From Actinidia chinensis (lineage: Eukaryota; Streptophyta; Magnoliopsida; Ericales; Actinidiaceae): 18,887 nucleotides of DNA. Every line of letters starts with the position of its first letter. The first letter of the stretch is position 1. The stretch is from assembly GCA_009663005.1 (NCBI GenBank), contig VIGQ01001079.1, positions 22,501-41,387 of the forward strand, in the 5' to 3' direction. This document shows, piece by piece, positions 1-8,934 of the stretch. The position numbers and the translations under genes are program-made. A model generated the notes under the pieces. It saw only the letters and a list, made by a program, of their open reading frames with translations, made no database searches and was not told the DNA's origin.

Positions 1-1113
1 TGGAATCTAATCATTTTGATCTTAATCAAATTTTGTATGTTAGTAATAAGCAGTTGTTATGTGTGGTTTGAATCCACTTCTAATACCGAACTAAGAAGAT
101 GAACCTGGGCTTCTCCCGTGCCAGCGTCCTTAACCAGATCCGGGGTTTGTCCTTTGGATTATTCCAATTTCAACCGATCACGGGCTGCCTGACCCGACTG
201 CTGGGATCAACCAATCCGAAATGCCTCGGTGATTGGATGGTTGCCAAGGTGCCTCAACGCTAAATTCAAACTAGGTGAATCGTCCCGACTTAGTATTGTT
301 AGTTCATGACAGAATGCAATAAATAAGCTGTTGAATCTCAAATTACGTATGTTATATGGAATAAATATCTATTAACTTCGATTTACTTTTATTCCTTTTT
401 TATATAACAATTCAACTTTAATCCTTATTAACCCTCTTCTTTCATGGAAATTCAAAGCCTCTCTCTCCAGCACTTCCCATTATGTCCAGCCGTAACCACA
501 GACAGTGCTGATGGAGAAAATTAGAAGAAATAGACAAAAGTGAGTCCAGCATACTAATGGTGGCTCACGATGAGTTTTAGTTGATTTGAGTATGGGCAAT
601 GGTGGCTCAATAGTGGTTTCAGCAACCAACAACGTCCCTTTCCTTTTTTTCATTCAAGGTTTGACATTTTGGGGCAATTGACAGTGCCTGATCTAGGTTC
701 ACCAAGGGGAAGAACGTGGGCGTGGATCCACATCAGAGAAAGGTCGAAAAATAAAATGCCCTCTAAATTTATGATTTCTCCACAGTTCGTAAAGATAATC
801 CTATTGTTTGTAATGGTCTTTGAATTTTGGTTTAATGTTATGTTACAAAACTCTAATGAATTTAGAAAATCGTCTTTTTATCCCTTTTCTATAATTTAAA
901 AGTAAATGCAATTATTCAGATTTTTTATGATACCTTCATTGGATTGATGAATATTTGAAAATCAGGTAACACACCAATGTCGATCTTCAGGTTTCTCCAA
1001 GGTGTATATTATCTCTCCTATTTATGATTTTTTTTGGTTGCTTTATGATTGCCGGACGGCAATTAATAGTAAAACTAAATAAAAAATAATCGTAACCAGA
1101 AGTAGAATAGGAG
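1..1113. other. Unassigned intergenic DNA
   Basis: No gene recognised. A moderately GC-rich patch at about 100-290 lies in otherwise AT-rich sequence; its minus strand is open over short stretches but contains stops and matches no family I can name. The short open frame at 669-899 (+) has a hydrophobic end, no recognisable motif and no supporting gene structure, so it is not called. Confidence 0.6.
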
Positions 1114-1185
1114 GGGGAAGTTTTGGCTTCCGCCAGAGTCCATAAGAATGGGATGGGGAAAGTTTTTCGGCTTCTGCCATAATCA
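1114..1185. repeat. Imperfect ~25-bp duplication
   Basis: A unit starting GGGGAAGTTTTGGCTTC at 1114 recurs at 1155 as GGGGAAAGTTTTTCGGCTTC, about 41 bases downstream, both followed by a GCC-containing end. The differences are mostly single-base length changes. No function can be assigned. Confidence 0.5.
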
Positions 1186-1291
1186 AAGGGTGGGAACAAA
1201 GAACAATCGTTGTTCTCTTTATTAATCATATCATAATCTGCTTTCCCTCGTAACAAACAAAAAAAAACCCTTAATAAAATAAAAACAATCC

Positions 1292-1484
1292 TTTTGATAA
1301 CTACTAAAATTTAAAATAAGAACTCTAACATACTAAAAACTTCTAATTAAATAAAATTCTATTTGATAACTACTAATTTAAAATAAGACTCCTAACATCA
1401 CATAAAACTTCGCATTAAATTATAAAATTTCTATTGAACTACTAAACTTTAAAATAAGGACTCCTAACATACTAAAAATCCTAG

Positions 1485-1515
<31 letters not shown>
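1292..1515. repeat. AT-rich minisatellite, ~70-bp period, 3 units plus a partial
   Basis: Three tandem units begin at 1292, 1360 and 1432 (about 68, 72 and 66 bp), followed by a partial unit from 1498. Each contains a version of GATAACTACTAA, then TTTAAAATAAG, ACTCCTAACAT and a TTAAATAAAATTC end. Units differ by substitutions and small indels. The length is compatible with replication slippage or unequal exchange. No coding potential is seen. Confidence 0.8.
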
Positions 1516-1517
<2 letters not shown>

Positions 1518-2049
1518 AACAACTAATTATAAATTAAAAAATACAAAATTAATAATAAATAAATACAATTTTTCCGCATCAACTTTGGTTTCTAATTGTT
1601 TTTTTTTATCCTCAATTGTTATAATTTCTGCTTTTTTAGGTGTCCTCTTTTTTTGGGTCTTTACTCCAGTTCCCTCTCTCTCTGTCTCCATGCCTCTTTG
1701 TCAGCCAATGCCCTAACCCAAACAAAGTGGGAATTTTTAGTTCTTCGTTTTTGGTATTTTTTCCATATTTAAAGCTTTCACAAATTTGGCAACTTAAGTT
1801 CTTTTGCAATTTCATAATCAAATTGTCGGACTTTAATGTTGAAGGTATTTCCCACCCTTTTATTTTTTAGTACTTAAAAAAGATATTCAAAAAAATTGAT
1901 CAAACCGGCTCTATGGTAGAATGAGTTTTTTTCCTTTTAATCTACATTATGAAACACTACCTTTCAAATGCATTTTTCTTTTTAACTTTATTGAATGTTG
2001 TTTGTACTATTCTAATCGTGTATAATGTGTTCTGTAGGCCAACGCTATT
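1516..2049. other. AT-rich spacer without recognisable gene
   Basis: Mainly A/T runs with a short pyrimidine-rich stretch (about 1640-1700). The overlapping open frames on both strands here are low-complexity translations of poly-T and CT tracts and show no protein motif. Confidence 0.6.
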
Positions 2050-2134
2050 TCATTTTGCATTGTTTATTGGTATCTTATAACAACAGAATGAGACTCTGAA
2101 GTTTGGAGAGGAGGAGACAAAAGTCATTGACGCA

Positions 2135-2527
2135 TTGGGCCTTGACTCTTGGAGCTCAAGGCGGAGCTCAATAGGCAACATATTGAAGAACATAGTGCTT
2201 CTAGGGAGCACACTGGTGGGAAAGGGTCCAGAAGTTGTGCTAGAGCCTAACACCACAACCTTCCAAAAGATTGAAAAGAGCTCGGCCAACACGTTGCCTC
2301 TCAACTCGACAAAAACATTAGTGGCGGATCGAGTAACCTTCCAGCCACACAGCTTGGCCAGAGAAAGGAAAGGCCAAGAGGATGGTTGTACAAGCTTTAG
2401 ATGCGGCCAAGGCTTGGAAAAATGGGATAGATCTCAGAATATGATAAGTATTGGTGGGAGGAGAGCGCAAGACCTCAAGGAGCAATCAGTTCGGCCTAAG
2501 GATCCCCCAAATTTTTGGACGGTTTGA
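2135..2527 (+). other. Unassigned open stretch of 130 codons
   Basis: This is the longest + strand open frame of the window and lies in a GC-richer island (about 2090-2530). The frame is already open upstream of the ATG. The deduced protein is polar, with scattered Ser/Thr/Lys and no membrane segment, zinc-binding or catalytic motif I recognise. The opposite strand is also open at 2050-2304, so the absence of stops may only reflect base composition. No splice sites, neighbours or homology were seen that would make it a gene. It could be a gene fragment or part of an unrecognised transposon. Confidence 0.2.
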
Positions 2528-2772
2528 CCTCCTCACAGTTTCTACTCCATTTTTCAAAATATTTTCAAAATAGCCGCGGATTGGGCTTACACTAGACCCT
2601 TTAAAGGAATAGGGTAAATCTATGTTTCGTTGTCTCAAGGTTTTAGATATAATTGTTTTGCACTTGCGTCAATCCTTACATATAATCTTGTTTAACAAAC
2701 AATATTAATGAAACATTAACACAGAACCAACCCCCCATCTTGGTCAACTCTCCTGCCGCACCAAACTTAGGT

Positions 2773-2908
2773 CTAGCCCACTAGCTCCGGCTCGGTGGTC
2801 GTGCTTAGTAAGTAGGGACACATTGGAAATGGTAGCCCCAGCCCACATACTAGCTTCTGGCTCGGTCTTAGTAAATAGGGAACTGTCATTGGAATGGTAT
2901 ATCCAGCC
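2773..2908. repeat. Two-copy tandem repeat, ~65-bp period
   Basis: CTAGCCCACTAGCTCCGGCTCGG at 2773 recurs near 2838 in a related form with CAGCCCACATACTAGC and GGCTCGG. The similarity continues through CTTAGTAA, TAGGGA and CATTGGAA to a CCAGCC end in each copy. The copies lie in a GC-rich patch (2740-3060) that otherwise has no recognisable content. The patch could be a piece of an unidentified repeat family. Confidence 0.65.
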
Positions 2909-3285
2909 AGCCGAGCCCGGAATATGGGTCCTACTGCCCAAGATCACCACTCACCTTGCCCAAATGGGCCCCCTCTAGGCCCCTTTTCGGATTGTTGTAC
3001 AGGCTGCCGATATTTCCGCTGGGGCTAGCCCCAAGACAGCCAAACCCCAGTCAGGTGTAGCTATACATAATATTGTGCGTTTTCTAGTTTCAAAATGATA
3101 GCCATTTGTGGTGATTTTTTGCTACCGTTTGGTGATAATAGCAGAAACATTTCGTTTTGTTGTGTTCTTCATTATTTATTTGTTTATTTATTGTTTGCAT
3201 ACTTATATCTATTATATTTTTAATAATCCATGCTGGCAGTCTTTTTTCAGCTGATGTCGTTTACTTGTCTGGTTACTTATTATAG

Positions 3286-3515
3286 GCTTTTGGGTAAATG
3301 TGTGTTGAGTTTTAATGGACCGTGAAGGACCCCATTATCTCCACTTGACATCACTTTCCGCACCAGAAGTCCTTAAGGAGAGACTTCCTGGCATATCTGA
3401 AATCTCTGCCATCTTTGTTGTGTTGTGTTACAAGAAGGAGCCAATCCCTGTTTTTAACTAATGAATTTATTATAGTTAGGTGGAATTCCAACTAGCTACC
3501 CATGTAGAAGCCTAA
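3286..3515 (+). pseudogene. SDH1: SDH1 (succinate dehydrogenase flavoprotein) fragment, part 1
   Basis: SDH1/SDHA is the FAD-carrying subunit of mitochondrial complex II, which oxidises succinate to fumarate. From the ATG-like position 3315 the frame reads 48 residues to a stop at 3459-3461 and includes [14 protein letters not shown] and KEPIPV, close to conserved SDHA segments. Similarity resumes near 3480 with GGIPTSY, matching the conserved GGIPTNY stretch, with a degraded linker between. A TTATTATAG just before 3286 could be an old splice acceptor. Residues seen to change include the Ala-Gly-Val part after SAIF, replaced by VVLCY. The N-terminal FAD-binding half is not visible upstream, so this is a partial, broken copy. 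It continues beyond a retrotransposon insertion at 4479. Confidence 0.85.
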
Positions 3516-3674
3516 CGTTTAATATTTAATTTGAACGTGGAAAATTTTTGTTTTGCTTTTTCTAATTAAAGATACAGTTAGAAATCGATTCTGTTTCCCA
3601 AATTGTAGATGATAGTTCTTCCCCAGGTGGTGTACCATGAAAGGGTGATGTCCAGATCAATGGGTTTCTGGCCA
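3516..3674. other. Junction between SDH1 relic and gypsy C
   Basis: A short stretch with no firm assignment. It may hold remnants of an SDH1 intron or the most diverged upstream part of gypsy C. The exact left boundary of the insertion cannot be fixed by eye. Confidence 0.4.
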
Positions 3675-4478
3675 TTGATGAGGACTCAAGGCTTCGGGTC
3701 CGATCAAGATCCAATTGTTCCGGTGACGAGAGCCTCGAGCTAAGAGATTTCAAAGAAAGGCTGAATGACTTTGTCGGAGAGTAGCAACAACACGAAATTA
3801 TGTTCACTATGAGGGGTGAACAAGAGGTTGTTTTACTACTGCAATACATTCGATCGCACGGGAGAGAACCAATGCCGCTATACATGTTGCAAGGGGATTA
3901 TCATCTGATTTGGTGTGTTTTTAACGTTAGGCAAAGAAATCAGGCAGGATTGGTGGTTTTACAAAGTCCAAGAATTTCAATATTCAAGAACGTTAATAGC
4001 ATCAGGTTAGGAATTAACTTTTTTGTATTCCTTAGATTAAGATTTGTAATTAGAATTATATTAGATGGAGATAAGTATCAGATTTGACTTATCTCCAAGA
4101 AAACTTGATTTGACTAGGATTATTTTATTAGGTAGGATAAGATTAGAGTTAAGATCTAAGATAGAATTCTTAATCTTGTAGAGGCCATAAAAAGGGCAGT
4201 GGCTATCATTATTGTCGAAACTCAATGAAAAATAGAGAGATTTCGGTATTCTTCTTTAGTTCTTCAAGAACTGCCTCTGAACTTATCAAGGAATTCCTAT
4301 GTCTTTCAACCTGACTAGCAAATGACCTCCTTCCCGTTTGTGGCGTCTTCATCATACCAAGGGTTCTTACTTTGGCAGTCAACGGGTCGGCGTTTTCCCA
4401 TCAAACTTGAAAGAGTTTGGGTTTTGTTTTCCGGATTTGTGTCGGGTTCCGTCACGTTGTTGGCGTGGTTGCGTATCA
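3675..4478 (+). mobile_element. Ty3/gypsy family C: 3' coding tail and LTR (truncated copy)
   Basis: This segment matches, in inverted orientation, 18131-18865. Shared blocks include ATGAGGA-TCAAGGC, a short coding tail with arginine/lysine-rich traces (RAKRFKE-like across frames), ATGTTCACTA, GAGAGAACCAAT, GACTTATC, the AATAGAGAGATTTCG block, GTCTTCATCATACCAA and TGGCGTGGTT at the end. The arginine/lysine-rich tail after integrase is common in plant Ty3/gypsy polyproteins. The last ~400 bp resemble an LTR: a TATA-like CATAAAAAGG lies at 4186. The gag-pol body is missing. It sits inside the SDH1 relic, which resumes at once after 4478. The LTR start within about 3800-4100 could not be fixed. 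Confidence 0.7.
4186..4195 (+). promoter_or_regulatory. TATA-like box in gypsy C LTR
   Basis: CATAAAAAGG followed by GC, in a context shared with the inverted copy, where the same site reads TCTAAAAAGG. The two decayed forms suggest an ancestral TATAAAAAGG promoter core in the LTR. This ancestral form is inferred from two copies only. Confidence 0.4.
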
Positions 4479-4619
4479 CTGAATGGCTGTCCGTCGAGGC
4501 AGCCTGTTCAGTTAGTTCATGGGTGCCAATGCGGCTTTTGTGCATATTTCTCTTCTTGATATTGTTGTGTTTGGGTCATGCTTGTGCAAATAGAGTTGCT
4601 AGATCCATCAACCTGGCAG
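4479..4619 (+). pseudogene. SDH1: SDH1 fragment, part 2
   Basis: Across two or three frames the sequence encodes EAAC, then VHGANRL- and GANSLLDIVVFG-like stretches, then ACANRVA and an EIHQPG-like end at about 4619. These are adjacent conserved blocks of the SDHA flavoprotein, downstream of the GGIPTNY block of part 1. Frame changes occur near TTCATGGGTGCC, GCGGCTTTTGTGC and TTTGGGTCATGC, each explained by one or a few inserted or deleted bases. The gap back to part 1 corresponds to only a few tens of codons, so the gypsy C insertion splits one ancestral gene region. The bases after 4619 lack a clean GT donor. Confidence 0.85.
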
Positions 4620-4740
4620 TTCTTTTCAGCTTATGCGTATATTTCCCTTGCGAACAATGCATAAAAAACGTGTAAAATCCTTCCTGCTTTGCTTTTTGTG
4701 CATGGGAGAAACAAACTTTGTAGAAGTGATGCTTGTGAGG

Positions 4741-4930
4741 AAGCATCCTCTGCTTAAAATCCCTCTGCCTTCGGCACTATGGGCAGTGGTGGACAAGCTA
4801 GAATTCGGAAAGTTCAATTCCCAACTTGAAAATGTCCGGTTGATGATGGGCACAAGCGAGTATGCGAAATAATGCTGTGCTATGTGTTTCAGGACGCAAG
4901 AAACAGTAGAGGATGGTATGCAATAGAACT
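4741..4930 (+). pseudogene. SDH1: SDH1 fragment, part 3
   Basis: Reading with frame changes gives a LKPL-like start, VVDKLRNS-like, a SIPTSKIRL-like segment, a NNAA-like segment and RTQETVEDGMQ at about 4891-4923. This matches the SDHA region following the block of part 2. Roughly 120 bp (4620-4740) between parts 2 and 3 behave as an intron remnant or diverged sequence. The relic ends where the GGCACG-rich hAT-like sequence starts at 4950; the remaining C-terminal third of SDHA was not found. At least four indels and one in-frame stop rule out a functional product as written. Confidence 0.8.
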
Positions 4931-4949
4931 CAAATAATTGATATTTGGT

Positions 4950-5340
4950 TAGAGGTGCAAGCGGCCTTGCCGGCCCGGTACAACAAGCACGGGCAACGGC
5001 ACACGAAAAACCTTCGGCCGGGCACGTTTTTTGGGCACCTGTTAATTTGGGCACGGGGCACGGTCTGAGCAGCCAACGCCACAGGTCACTGGGCACGAAA
5101 TGGTGTGGCACGGCAACGGGCAAACGGCCCGGTATTGGCCTAGGCACGACACGCATCGATAACGATCAAAGTTGGGCACGACACCAGGACGCTAGTTGGC
5201 TTTGTTTGCACGCACGTCAACTGCATACACAGACTTAATTAGGCACAGCACATGCCTCATTGACTTAGGCCGGCCGACACGTGCACGACACAAAAGTTGT
5301 CAAGGGCACGACACGTAATGCATTGCCCGACATAAATTAC
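4950..5340. mobile_element. hAT-like transposon terminus, GGCACG-rich
   Basis: TAGAGGTGCAAGCGGCC at 4950 has the form of a plant hAT terminal inverted repeat (TAGRGGTG followed by CAAxCGG). It is followed by about 390 bp carrying GGGCACG, GGCACGACAC and CGGCCCGG motifs at least ten times, a composition known from subterminal regions of some plant hAT elements. No transposase is visible. The 8 bases before it (TATTTGGT) were not found after any candidate right end, so no target-site duplication supports complete boundaries. The open frames on both strands here are by-products of GC content. Confidence 0.5.
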
Positions 5341-6030
5341 AATAAATGATTAATTATTAATAAATGTTAAATAAAATTTTAATTTAAATAAATTGATTTA
5401 CCATTGACAGAAAAAAATGAATTCCAAATTTTAAAATAAATTTTTGAATAAAAACTACAAAAATAATTTTGACTTGTCATAGAGGCCCACTAGGCCATAC
5501 TAAATCCAAACAAATTTTAATTATGAATTAACCGTTGTTTGTGATTGACTCATAAAACCCATAATAGAAAAAATAAATTTTTAATTAAATAAATGAACCT
5601 CGCTGTTGCCATAATAGTAAAAGAAGAAGAAAAATAAAATTATTTTTTGAATCAAAAATTACATAAATACATTGTACTTGTTCATGGTGGCCATAATCAC
5701 AAATTAAATAAATAAAAAATAATATATTTTCTATTAAATAAATTTACTTGCTAAGTGGCCATAATAAAAAAAAATTGTATAAAATTTAAAATAAAATTAA
5801 ATGATTAAACAAAAATAAAACAATTATAAAAAAATAAAATTAAAATTTTGATAACAACAAATATAAATTTTAAATTTTACTTATGGCTCCTATGTCCCAT
5901 AACAAAAAAGAAAATTATTTATTTCAAAAAATAAAAAATAAAATTTTAATTATAAAATTTTAAATTTTATTTTTGAATGATTGGTCAAATGAATTTTTAG
6001 AATTACATAATATGTAAAAAATTTGATTAT
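5341..6030. repeat. Very AT-rich tract with recurring CCATAATA motif
   Basis: About 690 bp of A/T-dominated DNA without coding potential. GGCCATAATA or close forms recur at about 5558, 5608, 5690, 5757 and 5897, each followed by A-rich sequence and preceded by AAATAAAT-type tracts. This suggests a degenerate tandem array with an irregular 50-140-bp spacing. It directly follows the GGCACG-rich block and may be the interior of the same transposon. Confidence 0.5.
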
Positions 6031-6045
6031 ATTATGTACTAGCCC

Positions 6046-7110
6046 ACAGTCCGCAATACAATTATGACAATCCACCCGTTTACTTGTTCGTCTGCCTATT
6101 TTAATTACTCCCGTCAAATTTGAAGTCCATCGCTATTGAAAATCCTTTTAATCCAGGACATTTATAAGAGTTTGAAACGTAACGTTTAATTGAACATTCA
6201 GGGAACTCAAGTCTGCACATACTGTCACTCTATACCCATCGCACTTACTTAATTCTAAAAATCAACCGTTATCTATAGAATAACGTACAATAGTCCAACG
6301 ATCGTAATACAATTTGACAATTCGAACACGTTCACTTTATTTGCCTTGCTATTTTAATAATTATCGGTCAAATTGAAGTCTATCATGTATTTAAACCTTT
6401 CATCATCTTCTGATTCATTATTAACTGACAATTTCATCCTCATCGATCAAAGTGATAACGATAAAATGTAAATCACTTTGTTTTTTGGCATAGAGGATTA
6501 TATACCTCCTACTTTTAAATGTTTACGGTTGATAATTCGAAAAAAACCTGTTTGGTGGCCCGTTGGGAACATGCATTATAGGTACATATTAGTCATAAAA
6601 TCCTGATATAATCCGATCATGTGGTTAGTCGACATTCGAATCATTAAGCATTTTTGAAAATAATTAATAGAATTACAAGATATTACTCGAACGGTTTAGA
6701 TTGAACATTCCAGGGAATCAAGTTAAGTTCCTGCACTTACAGTTCATCCTATATATCGATCTTATTGGTTCTAAAATAACAGTATATGCTATAAAGATAA
6801 TGTACGATAGCCAACATCGCAACACAATTATGACGATCCAAACCGTTTACTTGGTTTATCTTGCTATTTAAATAAAAGTCCGACAATTTAAAGTCTATCC
6901 GGGTACTTTTTTTTTTTTTTTTTTTTTAATTTGAAAAAAAGTCGGTTCATCGGGATGTTGAATTCATTAAACTTAAAAATTTATCTAATTCAATCAAGTA
7001 CGTAATAATAATTATTTACTCAATTTTTTGCATGGAGGATATATCTTCAAAAAAAACAACGTAAATTTAAATGGTTCCAATTCGAAGAAAAATACCTTTG
7101 AACAACCCTA
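6046..7110. repeat. ~510-bp tandem repeat, two long copies plus one partial
   Basis: Two long copies start near 6181 and 6690. Each carries, in the same order, TTGAACATTC-AGGGAA-TCAAG, a CACTTAC block, TAACGTAC/TAATGTACGATAG, CAATT-TGAC, GTTCACTT/GTTTACTT, CTTGCTATTT, AATTGAAGTCTAT or its variant, GATTCATTA/AATTCATTA, GCATAGAGGAT/GCATGGAGGAT and TTCGAA. A third, partial copy of the middle module lies at 6046-6135. The third long copy is interrupted by a 21-base poly-T (6907-6927). There is no coding potential. The repeat could belong to the preceding hAT-like element or be an independent satellite-like block. Confidence 0.7.
6907..6927. repeat. Poly-T run (21 bases)
   Basis: An uninterrupted T homopolymer inside the second long ~510-bp unit and absent from its partner unit. 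It is probably a slippage expansion or the A-tail of a small insertion on the other strand, but nothing resembling a retroposon body is adjacent. Confidence 0.8.
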
Positions 7111-7156
7111 GAGTAATACAGTTTTTATTCAAAAATTTATTATTTATCCGATATAA

Positions 7157-7187
7157 TTTTTTTTTTATTTTTTTTTTTTTAAAAAAA
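7157..7187. repeat. T-run followed by A-run
   Basis: Ten T, one A, thirteen T and then seven A form a short self-complementary tract. It marks the right side of the tandem repeat block. No transcription unit is associated with it. Confidence 0.7.
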
Positions 7188-8095
7188 TGAATCAAAATTT
7201 TAAAGTCTTTCTTGCTGCCAGCACACAACACCATGCTGCTAAACACACCCCATAGCCTTCTGTGGCTCTGCCAAGCAATGATCCATTCCCTATCACAAGT
7301 CTATCAAAAAAATCCATCAAAATCTATAAATCTATTATGTAAATATATTAAAATCTATAGATCAAGATATATATAAACAAAAACCAGTTGAACAATTACC
7401 AATCATGGGATTGAGATAGAAAATAAATAAATAATATTTATTAATAAAAACTAACCTAATTTAAAAAAATAGATTGCTGCTTTAAGATCTCTTTGTTTTG
7501 GTTGGCCTCTCAGGTATAACATAGTGCTTGTAATACAAGGCTCAGAGGCCGTGGTTTTGTGTGTTTTGTTCGGTGGTATGCTTGTAGTATTTATTCGTTT
7601 TTTAATGGAAAAGTCCCACAGTCCAATCGTCATTTTTTGACAATAAATTATTTGGATCTAAAATAATGTTGGGCTTTAGTTGTTTTAGTTATTTATTTTA
7701 GTTCCAAAACATATCGTTTTGAACGCAGTTTTCCATTCGGTAACATTTTTTGGTACAAAATGCAGTGACAATAGACTTTTTTTTCTATTAAAAAAGTAAA
7801 TCATACATATAACCATACATAATACATATATAGAGTAAACTTGCTTACTTGATTTCTCTATTGCGTATTACTGATTGACTGAAAGAAAAAAAGAAAAAAG
7901 GATTTTTTCTCTCGACTCAACGAAAAGTTATGGTATCATGGATCTCATAAATTGCTTATGGAGAGCACAAAAAAAATTGATTTTCAGAACCCGTAGGCCA
8001 GATCTTTTGCTATTCCACATGGCGGTTTGCAGCAACCATGCATGTGCCGCCTGATCAATACTCCCGAGTCCGATTGTCATCAACTCACAACTCAC
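7188..8095. other. Unassigned spacer
   Basis: No gene, RNA or transposon recognised. The sequence is AT-rich with a few GC-richer words at 7200-7300 and 7480-7570. The 60-codon minus-strand frame at 7451-7633 shows no motif. Confidence 0.55.
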
Positions 8096-8099
8096 CACA

Positions 8100-8280
8100 A
8101 TCACACATCCTCCCCCCCTCTCTCTCTCCCTCTCCTCCCCCACTCCTCAACTATTGTGATTGTCTTAAAGCAACAAGGCTTAAGAAACTGGCATATGCTG
8201 CATATCTCACATCTCACTCCTCAGTCCTCACACCACTCTCTCTCTCTCCTCTCTTTCTTACCCTCCCCCCCCTCTCTTAA
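8100..8280. repeat. Pyrimidine-rich (CT/CCCTCT) low-complexity tract
   Basis: Two blocks of CTCTCT and CCCTCC words (8108-8145 and 8232-8277) are separated by ordinary sequence. In plants such tracts are frequent in core promoters and 5' untranslated regions, so this could mark the start of a transcription unit running into 8290-8990. No TATA box or transcript evidence is visible. The overlapping Ser/Pro/Leu-rich open frames are translations of the CT repeat. Confidence 0.6.
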
Positions 8281-8790
8281 CTTTTGGGATTTGGTCAAGG
8301 CCTAACGCCTGAGGTCACCGTCGACTTCTTCGAGCGCCTTCCTCAGTTCGATCATCGTGCAAATCTCCTTCCATAACAAGCTCCAACACTGGTTATGTCC
8401 GTCTTAGCGTCCGACTTCTGCCGCCGTTCGAGGTATGGCGTTGTCTTAAGAACTAAACAGAAAAATATATTAGGTGAAATTAGTTCTATTACACTGATTT
8501 CTATCCTTCATTTCTTTTTTACAGCTCATTTGTAAATTCATTTTACAGGTTTGTGTGTTCGAAAAGCGCGCTGATAGTGTTTGGTTTGGCAGGAGAACCG
8601 CGTCTACCTATCAGTTTAACCGCCACCACTGCAACCACAACAGATTCATCTCATCTATATCTATTACCTGTTTGTGTTATCTGTTTACTACTGGTTTTAT
8701 CCTTGTTTAGTTGAGTGATCTGTGTGTTTATGGCACTCCTAATTTTGAGTTGGTCATGCCCAATTCAGACCCGGAGCCCCCCCTCTGAAT

Positions 8791-8934
8791 GATTCACAAC
8801 ATTCACTACCACCAGGGTCCACCACAATTCCTTTACCACCGTGGTTACATGGATTTTGACTCTATCGGTGAAGCCGCTTCTAACACTGTTGGAGTTGTAC
8901 CACCAGGTTCAGGGTTCGACATCAACGACTTGTG
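8791..8934 (+). other. Candidate exon or gene fragment, unrecognised
   Basis: From an ATG at 8791 the frame runs about 47 codons to a TGA at 8932-8934 and encodes a His/Pro/Gly-containing start followed by MDFDSIGEAA and PGSGFDINDL. A second frame on the same strand is also open here and runs further. GC content is above the surroundings, and a CT-rich, promoter-like tract lies upstream. A plausible intron lies at about 8431-8549, with a TTTTACAG acceptor. I do not recognise the family, so this may be a partial gene, a pseudogene or chance. Confidence 0.2.

Noticed and set aside
669..899. 76-codon + strand open frame
   Set aside because: No motif, AT-rich composition, and a hydrophobic end that is a by-product of T-rich DNA.
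987..1256. 89-codon minus-strand open frame
   Set aside because: Overlaps the short duplication at 1114-1185, has no recognisable domain and is mostly low complexity.
3562..3885. 107-codon minus-strand Ser-rich open frame
   Set aside because: Antisense to the gypsy C coding tail, whose + strand matches the independent copy at the right end.
4626..5156. 176-codon minus-strand open frame, longest in the window
   Set aside because: It runs antisense across SDH1 relic part 3 and the GGCACG-rich hAT-like block; the sense strand explains the sequence better and the translation shows no motif.
7095..7110. CCTTTGAACAACCCTA as right end of the hAT-like element
   Set aside because: It resembles the left end when reversed, but the next 8 bases (GAGTAATA) do not match the 8 bases before 4950 (TATTTGGT). 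Kept only as a weak possibility.
8027..8305. Ser/Pro/Leu/His-rich open frames at 8027-8305 and 8038-8280
   Set aside because: Two overlapping frames are both open only because they translate CT-repeat sequence.
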